Shown here: positions 55,491-63,901 of the stretch, in pieces | How the letters are laid out: each line of letters opens with the position of its first letter | How positions within the stretch are numbered: position 1 is the first letter of the stretch | From: Nonlabens tegetincola | GTDB lineage: Bacteria; Bacteroidota; Bacteroidia; Flavobacteriales; Flavobacteriaceae | Length of the DNA: 64,000 nt | Assembly (NCBI RefSeq): GCF_002954355.1 | Contig: NZ_MQVV01000010.1 | Coordinates: forward strand, 372,001 to 436,000 | Direction: 5' to 3' | The notes under the pieces: model-generated | Seen by the model: only the letters and a program-made list of their open reading frames with translations | What the model was told of the DNA's origin: nothing | The model's database searches: none | Program-made: the position numbers and the translations under genes

Positions 55491-56867
55491 ATGCATCCGA
55501 TTTTAGTTACTGTGATCAATTTTTTGATGAGTTTATCTATTCTCATCGTTTTACATGAATTAGGGCACTTTATTCCTGCAAGATTATTCAAAACTCGTGT
55601 CGAAAAGTTTTACCTTTTTTTTGATATAAAATTTTCATTATTCAAGAAAAAAATAGGAGAAACTGTTTATGGGATAGGCTGGTTGCCATTAGGTGGTTAT
55701 GTAAAAATCGCTGGTATGATTGATGAGAGCATGGATAAAGAACAAATGGCAAAACCGCCACAACCATGGGAATTTAGATCAAAACCAGCCTGGCAACGAT
55801 TAATAATAATGCTAGGTGGTGTGATTGTAAATGTGATCGTTGGGTTTGTGATTTATATATGCTTGATGTACGCTAATGGTAAAATATTAGAACCTGCGTC
55901 TGGTGCTACTTATGGTTTTGGTTATCCTAAGGTCTTAGAAGAAGTTGGATTTCAACAAGGTGATTTACCTATACTAGTAGACAATCAAGAATTAGAAAGA
56001 GCGCCTAGCTTGTATCACAATATTATGTTCAGGGATGTTGAAACCGTTACAGTTTTGCGTGATGGTAAGGAACAGGTGATTTCAATTCCAGAGGATACGG
56101 GAAGCAAGATGTTTCAAGCTGGTGTAAGACCCATCTTACTACCTAGAAGAACTTTTATAGTAGATACCGTTGCTGATAATACTCCTGCTGCAAAAATGGG
56201 GATGAAATCAGGTGCTGTGATAAAAAGCATAGCGGGATACCCGATTAATTACGATTCAGATTATGAATATGCGCTTTTGAATAAAACAAAGGTGAATGAA
56301 GAGTTCGAGGTGGTTTGGGAGATTGATGGTGAAACCAAATCGGGTACAACTAGTTTTGGTACAGTAACTGAAACTAATTTTTGGGGTGTAGAGTCTGAGG
56401 TGCCAGCACCTAAAGTTCTTGGAATTCGTAAAGGATTTCCAGATACTGATATTTTTGATTCAAGAGTTCAGGAACTTTCATTTGGCGAGGCAGTTAGTGA
56501 AGGAATAAGCAAGGGCTGGTGGACAATGAGAGATTATGTTTCTCAATTCAAATACATATTCACTAGTAAAGGAGCAAGTCAACTGGGTGGATTTGGTACA
56601 ATTGCAAAGATGTATCCAGACACCTTTAATTGGACTCAATTTTGGGGAACAACGGCATTGATATCATTTATATTAGCAATCATGAATATTCTTCCTATTC
56701 CTGCATTAGATGGTGGTCACGTTGCCTTTTTACTTTATGAAATTGTAACAGGAAGAAAGCCTGGAGATAAATTCCTAGAACGCGCTCAAATTATCGGGAT
56801 ATTGTTACTGCTAGGTTTGTTATTATATGCTAATGGTAATGATGTGGTGCGTGCGATAACGGGATAA
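55491..56867 (+). CDS. rseP: RIP metalloprotease RseP (site-2 protease, M50)
   Basis: 458 aa intramembrane zinc protease. The active-site HELGH is at about residues 22-26, the second metal-ligand motif is in NILPIPALDGGHVAF near the C-terminus, and PDZ-like segments lie between (VADNTPAAKMGMKSGAVIKSI). It cleaves anti-sigma factors and signal peptide remnants in the inner membrane. A TATTTTTG element (55463-55470) lies upstream and a palindrome copy is at 55378-55393, 98 bases before the start. Confidence 0.93.
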   Translation: MHPILVTVINFLMSLSILIVLHELGHFIPARLFKTRVEKFYLFFDIKFSLFKKKIGETVYGIGWLPLGGYVKIAGMIDESMDKEQMAKPPQPWEFRSKPAWQRLIIMLGGVIVNVIVGFVIYICLMYANGKILEPASGATYGFGYPKVLEEVGFQQGDLPILVDNQELERAPSLYHNIMFRDVETVTVLRDGKEQVISIPEDTGSKMFQAGVRPILLPRRTFIVDTVADNTPAAKMGMKSGAVIKSIAGYPINYDSDYEYALLNKTKVNEEFEVVWEIDGETKSGTTSFGTVTETNFWGVESEVPAPKVLGIRKGFPDTDIFDSRVQELSFGEAVSEGISKGWWTMRDYVSQFKYIFTSKGASQLGGFGTIAKMYPDTFNWTQFWGTTALISFILAIMNILPIPALDGGHVAFLLYEIVTGRKPGDKFLERAQIIGILLLLGLLLYANGNDVVRAITG

Positions 56868-56984
56868 TCCCTAGACGTAAAATGGCGGTAAATTTTTTAG
56901 TGATGCAATCATTTGATATTCATATAATTTCATGTTGTTTCATTAAATAGAGCTTAAAATTTACTTGATTTTTTAGAAATTATT

Positions 56985-57015
56985 TTGGCAACAATTAAAA
57001 AAGGTTTTATATTTG
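56985..57015 (+). promoter_or_regulatory. Promoter of tRNA-Asn
   Basis: TTG (56985-56987), a 20-base spacer and TATATTTG (57008-57015) fit the flavobacterial consensus. The tRNA begins 38 bases later. Confidence 0.7.
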
Positions 57016-57053
57016 CCATCGCTTAAGAAAACTTAAGTTTGTGTATATCACAT

Positions 57054-57127
57054 TCCTCTTTAGCTCAGTTGGTTAGAGCATCTGACTGTTAATCAGAGGG
57101 TCCTTGGTTCGAGCCCAAGAAGAGGAG
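57054..57127 (+). tRNA. tRNA-Asn (GTT)
   Basis: 74-base cloverleaf. The acceptor stem TCCTCTT (57054-57060) pairs with AAGAGGA (57120-57126), discriminator G57127. The D-arm is AGCTCAGTTGGTTAGAGC. The anticodon arm CTGACTGTTAATCAG has loop CTGTTAA, so the anticodon is GTT. T-arm GGTTCGAGCC. CCA is not encoded. It is followed by a hairpin terminator. Confidence 0.97.
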
Positions 57128-57130
57128 CCT

Positions 57131-57161
57131 AAATCCCGATCAGTAATGGTCGGGATTTTTT
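57131..57161 (+). terminator. Terminator after tRNA-Asn
   Basis: The stem AAATCCCGATCA (57131-57142) / TGGTCGGGATTT (57147-57158), including one T-G wobble, has a GTAA loop and a T run. Confidence 0.88.
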
Positions 57162-57280
57162 GTTCTATTCCCTTTTTCATTTGATTTCAGTTCTCACAAC
57201 TTTCCCTATCTTTACCTTAAACAATAATGATTCCGCTTAGGGTAATAAACCGCTAGGCGTCAATATATAAGGATAAGTGA

Positions 57281-58666
57281 ATGAGCTGTAGTAGTTGTGG
57301 ATCTGGCGGTAGCGTGCCAGGTGGATGTAAAAATCACGGAACCTGTGGAACAGGTGGATGTAATAAGTTAACCGTTTTTGATTGGCTTTCTAACATGGAG
57401 CTTCCTGATGGACAGGAAAGTTTTCCTTATGTAGAGGTTCGATTTAAAAACAGTCGTAAAGAGTATTTTAAATTCAATAACGACCTAAGTCTTAAGATAG
57501 GTGATCTAGTTGCCACACAAGCACAAAATGGTCACGATATTGGAATGGTAACTCTAGCCGGAGAGCTAGTTAGGGTTCAAATGAAAAGGAAGCGAGTAAA
57601 GTTTCAAGATGAAGCTTTTCCTCAAATTTATCGCATTGCCAATGAAAGAGATGTTGAGAAATGGCAAAATGCTCGCGATAGAGAAGAGCCTATGAAAGTA
57701 AGAGCTCGCCAAATCGCCATCGAGCTCAAACTTAAAATGAAAATTTCTGATATTGAGTTTCAAGGAGATGGTTCCAAGGCTACTTTCTATTATACGGCCG
57801 ATGACCGTGTAGATTTTAGGGAGCTTATTAAGCAATATGCATCTGAGTTTAAAACACGTATAGAAATGCGCCAGATTGGACTTAGGCAAGAAGCCGCCAG
57901 ATTAGGTGGTATAGGTTCTTGCGGTCGTGAATTATGTTGTAGCACGTGGCTTACCGATTTTAGATCGGTTACAACTGGTGCTGCGCGTTATCAAAACCTC
58001 TCTCTCAATCCGCAAAAACTCGCTGGTCAATGTGGAAAATTAAAATGCTGTTTAAATTACGAGTTAGATTCTTATCTAGATGCATTAAGTTCATTTCCTA
58101 AACAAAATCAAAAGCTATATACTCATAAAGGAACTGCCGTTTGTCAAAAGGTAGATATTTTTAAAGGTATAATGTGGTATTGTTATGAAGGCGAATGGAT
58201 GAACTGGCATGTATTGACTACTGATCAGGTTCACCAAATAGTTGCTGTAAATAAATCAGGAGATAAAGTTTCTAGCATAGAGGAGTACGCAAGTGAATTG
58301 ATTATAGAAGAAGAAGCTTCATTTGAAAATGTAGTTGGACAGGACAGCCTTACTAGGTTTGACAAGCCAAAATCAAAACGTAACAAGCGTAAAAATAGAA
58401 GAAAACCGGGCTCTAATAAAAAGGAAACAGTAGCTACTGTTAAAGAAACACCAGCAAAAAAAGGGACTCAAAATAACAGAAACAAGAATAAACAACGTTC
58501 TAACACTAACAGAAACGCAAAAAGCAGCAATAACAAAAGCCCAAATCAGAACAATAACGCTAGTAACCAGAAAAAAACGGGAACTAAAGGGAAGCCTCAA
58601 AATAAACGACGTAACAATCGTCCAAAAGGTAACAGTAACAACAAGCCTAAAGACTCTTCAAATTAG
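57281..58666 (+). CDS. PSP1-domain protein, RicT/YaaT-like Fe-S regulatory subunit
   Basis: 461 aa. It opens with a Cys/Gly-rich segment (MSCSSCGSGGSVPGGCKNHGTCGTGGCN) and then a PSP1 domain containing the conserved GRELCCSTWL, MRQIGLRQEAARLGGIGSCG and AGQCGKLKCCLNYEL cysteines. In Bacillus, RicT is part of a Fe-S complex (with RicA/RicF) that affects RNA maturation; the Bacteroidota role is unestablished. The last about 100 residues form a basic Asn/Lys/Arg-rich, low-complexity tail, probably disordered and nucleic-acid binding. Its stop overlaps the gldH GTG. Confidence 0.87.
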   Translation: MSCSSCGSGGSVPGGCKNHGTCGTGGCNKLTVFDWLSNMELPDGQESFPYVEVRFKNSRKEYFKFNNDLSLKIGDLVATQAQNGHDIGMVTLAGELVRVQMKRKRVKFQDEAFPQIYRIANERDVEKWQNARDREEPMKVRARQIAIELKLKMKISDIEFQGDGSKATFYYTADDRVDFRELIKQYASEFKTRIEMRQIGLRQEAARLGGIGSCGRELCCSTWLTDFRSVTTGAARYQNLSLNPQKLAGQCGKLKCCLNYELDSYLDALSSFPKQNQKLYTHKGTAVCQKVDIFKGIMWYCYEGEWMNWHVLTTDQVHQIVAVNKSGDKVSSIEEYASELIIEEEASFENVVGQDSLTRFDKPKSKRNKRKNRRKPGSNKKETVATVKETPAKKGTQNNRNKNKQRSNTNRNAKSSNNKSPNQNNNASNQKKTGTKGKPQNKRRNNRPKGNSNNKPKDSSN

Positions 58667-59163
58667 TGAAAAAGATAATTTATATATGCACACTCCTTGT
58701 GGTTCTTATAAGCTGTGATGATTATTTAGTTTCTTCGCAAACTGTTTCATTGGAAAACGCAAAATGGAATATTAATCAGGCACCAGTTTTTAAAGTGTCT
58801 CCACCAGACACAACAAATACTTATGACCTCTTTATAAACCTGCGAAATAACCACGAGTACGCTTTTAGTAACCTCTTTTTAATCTCAGAAATTAAATTTC
58901 CTCAAGGTAGGACTTTTGTTGATACCCTAGAGTTTGATATGACCGATAATTACGGTCGTTATTTGGGTAGAGAACGAGGTGATTTATATGAAAACAAATT
59001 ATGGTTAAGAGAAGGAATACGCTTTCGCGAAAGCGGAACCTACCATCTAACCTTAAGACACGTAATGCGTAAGACAGGTGAAATAACACCAGTACAAAAT
59101 TTAAACGGTATTGTAGACCTAGGTTACAGTATTGAAAAACCTAAAAATTATGGCAAAGACTAA
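58666..59163 (+). CDS. gldH: Gliding motility lipoprotein GldH
   Basis: 165 aa lipoprotein; signal VKKIIYICTLLVVLISCDD with Cys17 after LISC. The start is GTG 58666, overlapping the previous stop by one base. The GldH-typical mature part includes WNINQAPVFKV, YDLFINLRNNHEYAFSNLFL and DTLEFDMTDNYGRYLGRERGD. GldH is an envelope lipoprotein needed for gliding and type IX secretion in Flavobacterium johnsoniae. A palindrome copy (59020-59035) is read RFRES. It overlaps the PBP1A start by 14 bases. Confidence 0.9.
   Translation: MKKIIYICTLLVVLISCDDYLVSSQTVSLENAKWNINQAPVFKVSPPDTTNTYDLFINLRNNHEYAFSNLFLISEIKFPQGRTFVDTLEFDMTDNYGRYLGRERGDLYENKLWLREGIRFRESGTYHLTLRHVMRKTGEITPVQNLNGIVDLGYSIEKPKNYGKD
59020..59035. 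repeat. Palindromic repeat, copy 14
   Basis: Exact copy in gldH, read RFRES. Confidence 0.95.
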
Positions 59164-61483
59164 AGCACAAAAAGTACAAGATAAAGAAGCCGTAAGTAAA
59201 AACGTAAAATTATTTTGGAAACTAGTTTTCACGGGTATAGGGCTGGTAGTACTGTTATTCCTCCTAGCGGCATGGGGAATTTTTGGTGCCTTGCCTGATC
59301 ACACGGTATTAGAAAATCCTCAAACAGACCTGGCTACAGAGATCATTACTGCCGATGGTAAAACACTGGGAAAGTTTTACAATCCAGGGAATAATAGGAC
59401 ACCTGTAACTTATGATGAATTACCACAAAACCTCGTTGATGCGTTAGTGTCAACTGAAGACGAACGATTTTGGGATCACAGCGGTATTGATGGCTATGGA
59501 ACAGCTAGAGCATTTGCTTATTTAGGAAGTAAAGGTGGTGCAAGTACCATTACCCAGCAGTTGGCAAAACTTTATTTTACTGTCGAGCCTAGAGCAAACA
59601 AATTTGAAAGAGGAATTCAAAAAATTAGAGAGTGGATTATTGCTACTCGATTGGAAAAACAGTACACCAAAGAAGAAATTATAGTTCAATATCTTAATCA
59701 GTTTGATTTTCTTAAAGGAGCCATAGGTATACGATCGGCAGCTCGTATTTACTTTGGAAAAGAGCCAAAAGACCTCAAGGTTGAGGAAAGCGCTGTGCTA
59801 GTTGCAATGCTTAAAAACCCAAGACAATATAATCCACAAAGAGAAATATCAAAAAAGAAGTCTTTTAATAGACGTAACCAGGTATTTTTTCAGATGGTAC
59901 GCAATGATAAAATGACTGAAGAATTGAAGGATAGTTTGCGTGAACAACCTATTGTCCTAGATTTTAAACCAGAAGGCCATGATGATGGTCTTGCTACCTA
60001 CTTTAGAGAATACCTAAGAGATTGGTTGAAAGAATGGGCAAAGGATCACGTGAATCCAGATACAGGAAAGAATTACAATATTTACAATGATGGGCTACGC
60101 GTAAATGTTACCATCGATTACAGAATGCAAGAAATTGCAGAACAAGCCTTACAAGATCACATGAAAAACTTGCAGGCCGAATTTGATAAACAAAATATCA
60201 AAAACAAAACTGCACCTTTTAGAGATTTAACCAAAAAGGAAACCGAAAACATAATCAAAGCTGCTATGCGCAGATCTGATAGATGGCGTATCATGAAAGC
60301 TGCAGGTAAATCTGAAAAGGAAATTTACGCCAGCTTTGAGAAAAAGACAGACATGACTGTTTTTACTTGGAAAGGTGAAGTAGATACATTAATGACGCCT
60401 AGAGACAGTATTGTTCACTATAAAAAATATCTAAGAGCAGGATTAATGTCTATGAATCCACAAAGTGGACACGTGAAAGCCTGGGTAGGAGGAATAAACC
60501 ATAAACATTTCAAATATGATCATGTAGAACAGGGAAAAAGACAAGCTGGATCTACCTTTAAACCTTTCTTATATTCTACTGCTGTAGACTTGTTGCACTA
60601 CTCACCATGTAAAGAATTACCAGATGGTGAGTATACGATACCAGCAGGCAAATGGGGTAACTTGAAAGACTGGACTCCTAAAGATTCTGGTGGTGATTAC
60701 GGTAATATTCTTACCTTAAAAGAAGCTTTGGCAAAATCAAAGAATACAATATCGGCTAGATTAATTGACGAGGTAGGTCCTCAACCTGTTATCGATAGAG
60801 CTTCTCAATTAGGAATTAATACCGATAAAATGGATGCTGTTCCATCTCTTGCTTTGGGTACACCTGATGTTAATTTGTTTGAAATGACAGGAGCTTATAG
60901 TGTTTTTGCTAATGGAGGAATTTACAATAAGCCAGTTCTCGTTACTAGTGTTGAAGATAAAAATGGTACAATCCTTTACCAATATGTGCCTGATTCTAAA
61001 GATGTGATGAATGAGGAAACGGCCTATGTTACCGTTGACCTCATGCGAGGTGTAGTAAACTACGGTAGTGGTAGTAGATTAAAGGACAGCTGGAGAAAAT
61101 CTCAATATATTTATAAGAACGTCATCACAGGATATCCTTATGAATTAAAGAATGACATCGCAGGTAAAACAGGAACAACACAAAACAATTCCGACGGTTG
61201 GTTTATGGGAATGGTTCCTGATTTAGTTACTGGAGTATGGGTAGGAGGCGAGGATAGATCGGTCCATTTTAACTCTACAAAATACGGTCAAGGTGCTACA
61301 ATGGCGTTACCTATTTGGGGTCTTTACATGAAAAATCTTTATAACGAAGAATCTCTGGACATATCAAAAGAGAAATTCAAAAAACCAGATAACCTATCCA
61401 TTGAAACCGACTGTGAAGAATATAAAGCTCAACAATCTGGAGGATTAGATGAAGAAGATGACAGCGATGAATTAGAAATTTAA
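59150..61483 (+). CDS. Bifunctional penicillin-binding protein 1A
   Basis: 777 aa from ATG 59150 (MAKTKAQK). An N-terminal membrane helix (about 28-50) precedes a glycosyltransferase 51 domain with STEDERFWDHSGIDGYG and GGASTITQQLAK, then a transpeptidase domain with the nucleophile in KRQAGSTFKPF (SxxK), KSKNTISARL (SxN) and AGKTGTT (KTG). It polymerises and cross-links peptidoglycan. The C-terminal tail is acidic (EEDDSDELEI). It overlaps gldH by 14 bases, so expression is coupled to the envelope gene. Confidence 0.94.
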   Translation: MAKTKAQKVQDKEAVSKNVKLFWKLVFTGIGLVVLLFLLAAWGIFGALPDHTVLENPQTDLATEIITADGKTLGKFYNPGNNRTPVTYDELPQNLVDALVSTEDERFWDHSGIDGYGTARAFAYLGSKGGASTITQQLAKLYFTVEPRANKFERGIQKIREWIIATRLEKQYTKEEIIVQYLNQFDFLKGAIGIRSAARIYFGKEPKDLKVEESAVLVAMLKNPRQYNPQREISKKKSFNRRNQVFFQMVRNDKMTEELKDSLREQPIVLDFKPEGHDDGLATYFREYLRDWLKEWAKDHVNPDTGKNYNIYNDGLRVNVTIDYRMQEIAEQALQDHMKNLQAEFDKQNIKNKTAPFRDLTKKETENIIKAAMRRSDRWRIMKAAGKSEKEIYASFEKKTDMTVFTWKGEVDTLMTPRDSIVHYKKYLRAGLMSMNPQSGHVKAWVGGINHKHFKYDHVEQGKRQAGSTFKPFLYSTAVDLLHYSPCKELPDGEYTIPAGKWGNLKDWTPKDSGGDYGNILTLKEALAKSKNTISARLIDEVGPQPVIDRASQLGINTDKMDAVPSLALGTPDVNLFEMTGAYSVFANGGIYNKPVLVTSVEDKNGTILYQYVPDSKDVMNEETAYVTVDLMRGVVNYGSGSRLKDSWRKSQYIYKNVITGYPYELKNDIAGKTGTTQNNSDGWFMGMVPDLVTGVWVGGEDRSVHFNSTKYGQGATMALPIWGLYMKNLYNEESLDISKEKFKKPDNLSIETDCEEYKAQQSGGLDEEDDSDELEI

Positions 61484-61486
61484 AGT

Positions 61487-62197
61487 ATGATTCATAAAAT
61501 TGACATGCACCATATTTTGTTTCTGGATATTGAAACTGTTCCTCAATATGCCAGTTTTGAAGAATTAGACGAAGCAGATCAAGAGCTATATTCTGATAAA
61601 ACAAAATACCAGCGTAAAGAAGATTTTACGCCACAAGAATTTTATGAGCGTGCTGGCATATGGGCAGAGTTTGGTAAAATTGTATGTATATCAGTAGGGT
61701 ATTTTGCTTATACAAGCGACACACAATTTAGAACCAAAAGTTTTGTGGGTGATGAGCGCGACATTTTAATAGAGTTTTCTCAATTATTAAAAGAACATTT
61801 TTCGTCTAGACGACACCTATTATGTGCCCATAACGGTAAGGAATTTGACTTTCCTTATATTGCTAGGAGAATGATCATCCTAGGGATAGATTTACCAGAA
61901 AAACTAAACTTATTTGGTAAGAAGCCATGGGAAGTACCTCATCTTGACACCATGGAGTTGTGGAAATTTGGGGATTATAAACATTTTACTAGCCTTAAGT
62001 TGTTAACTAGGGTTTTGGGTATTCCATCACCTAAAGATGATATCAGTGGTGACCAGGTACGAGATGTATATTATAAGGAAAATAACATCAAACGTATTTC
62101 AGATTATTGTGAAAAGGATGTAGTCGCAATAGCTCAGATATTTCTAAAATTACGTAACCAACCTATCTTATCGAATGACCAAATTATCTCAAAATAA
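61487..62197 (+). CDS. 3'-5' exonuclease (PolB-like/DEDD superfamily)
   Basis: 236 aa (or 230 from the internal ATG at MHHILFLDIETVP). DEDD motifs: ILFLDIETVP (D-x-E), LLCAHNGKEFDFPYIARRM (N-G-x-x-F-D) and ISDYCEKDVVAI (YxxxD type). It is a stand-alone DnaQ/RNase H-like nuclease domain of the type annotated predicted 3'-5' exonuclease related to the exonuclease domain of PolB. It probably trims DNA or RNA ends. Its 3' end overlaps the ABC gene by 23 bases. Confidence 0.88.
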   Translation: MIHKIDMHHILFLDIETVPQYASFEELDEADQELYSDKTKYQRKEDFTPQEFYERAGIWAEFGKIVCISVGYFAYTSDTQFRTKSFVGDERDILIEFSQLLKEHFSSRRHLLCAHNGKEFDFPYIARRMIILGIDLPEKLNLFGKKPWEVPHLDTMELWKFGDYKHFTSLKLLTRVLGIPSPKDDISGDQVRDVYYKENNIKRISDYCEKDVVAIAQIFLKLRNQPILSNDQIISK

Positions 62198-63872
62198 TAC
62201 ACTGGTCACTTGTGAAAATTTAAATGTAAGCTTCAGCACAGGTAAAAACTCTACACAGGTTCTTCATGATGTTTCTTTTGAAATATTATCTAATGAATTT
62301 GTCGCAGTTGTTGGAGAATCGGGTAGTGGTAAGTCGGTAATGAGTAAAGCTTTAATGGGCTTGTTGCCTGTTGAGAACTCTATAATTAACGCTAGTCAGT
62401 TGGTTATTAATAATGAGGAAGTTTTGCATTTCTCTTCTGGTGATTGGTCACGCTTTCGCGGAAGCGTAATAAGCATGATTTTTCAAGAACCTATGAGCGC
62501 ACTTAATCCTACTATTACATGTGGGAAACAAGTAGCTGAAATTTTAAAGCAACACACTGATCTTACTAAAGCCCAAATAAAGGATAAAGTAATTTCCTTA
62601 TTCCAAAAAGTCCACTTGCTACAACCAGAGTCTTTGTATCATAAATATCCTCATGAAATAAGTGGTGGACAAATGCAACGCGTTATGATTGCAATGGCAG
62701 TTGCTTGCAATCCCATTTTATTAATAGCCGATGAACCTACAACAGCTCTTGATGTTACTGTTCAAAAGGAAATTATCAAATTACTAAAGGATATACAGCA
62801 AGAGTTTAACATGAGTGTTTTATTTATTTCACATGATCTATCTCTTGTAAGATCTATTGCAGATAAGGTAATGGTGATGTATCAAGGTCACATTGTTGAG
62901 AAAGGTACAGTTCAATCGATCTTTAATGAGCCAAAGGAGCGATACACAAAGGCATTATTAGCCGCGAGACCTGATCTTAATGAACGTGTTGAGGTTTTAC
63001 CTACAATATCTGATTTTTTAGATAATAATTATTCAAAGAAACTTGTTGATGCTGTACAAAGAGAGCACTCACTTAAAACCATGTATACACAAGAACCTTT
63101 AATTCAAATCAAGGATTTGAAAAAAGTATATGAGGTAAAAAACGGCTGGTTTAATAAATCTAATGCTTTCACTGCTGTCAATGGAGTGAGCTTTAATATT
63201 TTTCCTGGTGAAAGTTTGGGATTGGTAGGAGAGAGTGGTTGTGGTAAAAGCACCCTAGGCAATATCATCCTAGGATTAAAAGAAGCTACCTCGGGTAGTG
63301 TTTTGTATAAAGGAACGCAGGTTGTAGGACAATCTCAAAAATCTTTGAGAAAGATGCGTCGTCAAATGCAAATTATTTTTCAAGATCCTTTTGCTAGTTT
63401 AAATCCTAGATTGACTGTAGGTTCTGCCATTTTAGAACCTATGAGTTGGTACAAGATAGGTAGTTCTAATAAGGAGAGAGAATTAATGGTTAAAGAACTG
63501 CTGGTTAAAGTAGGACTTAAAGAAGAGCATTATTATCGATATCCACACGAATTTAGCGGTGGACAACGTCAACGTATAGGTGTGGCTAGGACGATAGCCT
63601 TACGACCAGAATTTATAGTGTGTGATGAGAGTGTGAGCGCCTTAGATATTTCAGTACAGGCACAGGTTTTAAATCTATTGAACACACTTAAGCAAGAATT
63701 TGGTTTTAGTTACCTATTTATTTCTCATGATCTGGCAGTAGTGAAGCACTTTTGTGACCGTATTGTTGTTATGAATAAGGGAGAAATTGAAGAAATTCAA
63801 GAATCAGAACAGCTGTATAAAAATCCTCAAAAAATGTACACTAAAAAGTTGATTCAAGCTATTCCAAATTAA
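62175..63872 (+). CDS. Fused double ATP-binding protein of an oligopeptide-type ABC transporter (DppD-DppF-like)
   Basis: 565 aa with two complete NBDs. Domain 1: GESGSGKS, ISGGQMQRVMIAMAV, LLIADEPTTALD, ISHDLSL. Domain 2: GESGCGKST, FSGGQRQRIGVARTI, FIVCDESVSALD, ISHDLAVV. The fused DppD/DppF type energises peptide or nickel uptake; no permease or binding protein gene is nearby. One imperfect palindrome copy (62451-62466) is read RFRGS in domain 1. Ends at a weak hairpin. Confidence 0.9.
   Translation: MTKLSQNNTLVTCENLNVSFSTGKNSTQVLHDVSFEILSNEFVAVVGESGSGKSVMSKALMGLLPVENSIINASQLVINNEEVLHFSSGDWSRFRGSVISMIFQEPMSALNPTITCGKQVAEILKQHTDLTKAQIKDKVISLFQKVHLLQPESLYHKYPHEISGGQMQRVMIAMAVACNPILLIADEPTTALDVTVQKEIIKLLKDIQQEFNMSVLFISHDLSLVRSIADKVMVMYQGHIVEKGTVQSIFNEPKERYTKALLAARPDLNERVEVLPTISDFLDNNYSKKLVDAVQREHSLKTMYTQEPLIQIKDLKKVYEVKNGWFNKSNAFTAVNGVSFNIFPGESLGLVGESGCGKSTLGNIILGLKEATSGSVLYKGTQVVGQSQKSLRKMRRQMQIIFQDPFASLNPRLTVGSAILEPMSWYKIGSSNKERELMVKELLVKVGLKEEHYYRYPHEFSGGQRQRIGVARTIALRPEFIVCDESVSALDISVQAQVLNLLNTLKQEFGFSYLFISHDLAVVKHFCDRIVVMNKGEIEEIQESEQLYKNPQKMYTKKLIQAIPN
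62451..62466. repeat. Palindromic repeat, copy 15, one substitution
   Basis: CGCTTTCGCGGAAGCG: A11 to G. In the double ABC ATPase gene it is read RFRGS, so the change is Glu to Gly. Confidence 0.9.
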
Positions 63873-63873
63873 A

Positions 63874-63901
63874 AAGCCCAGCTTTAGGGAAAGCTAGGCT
63901 T
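63874..63901 (+). terminator. Possible terminator after the ABC gene
   Basis: A hairpin AAGCCCAGCTTT (63874-63885) / AAAGCTAGGCTT (63890-63901) has a 4-base loop and one C-A mismatch. The T tract after it is short. The remaining 63902-64000 shows no gene. Confidence 0.55.

Noticed and set aside
1569-62466. The dispersed palindrome as ordinary rho-independent terminators
   Set aside because: Most copies lie inside genes and none of the intergenic ones is followed by a T tract.
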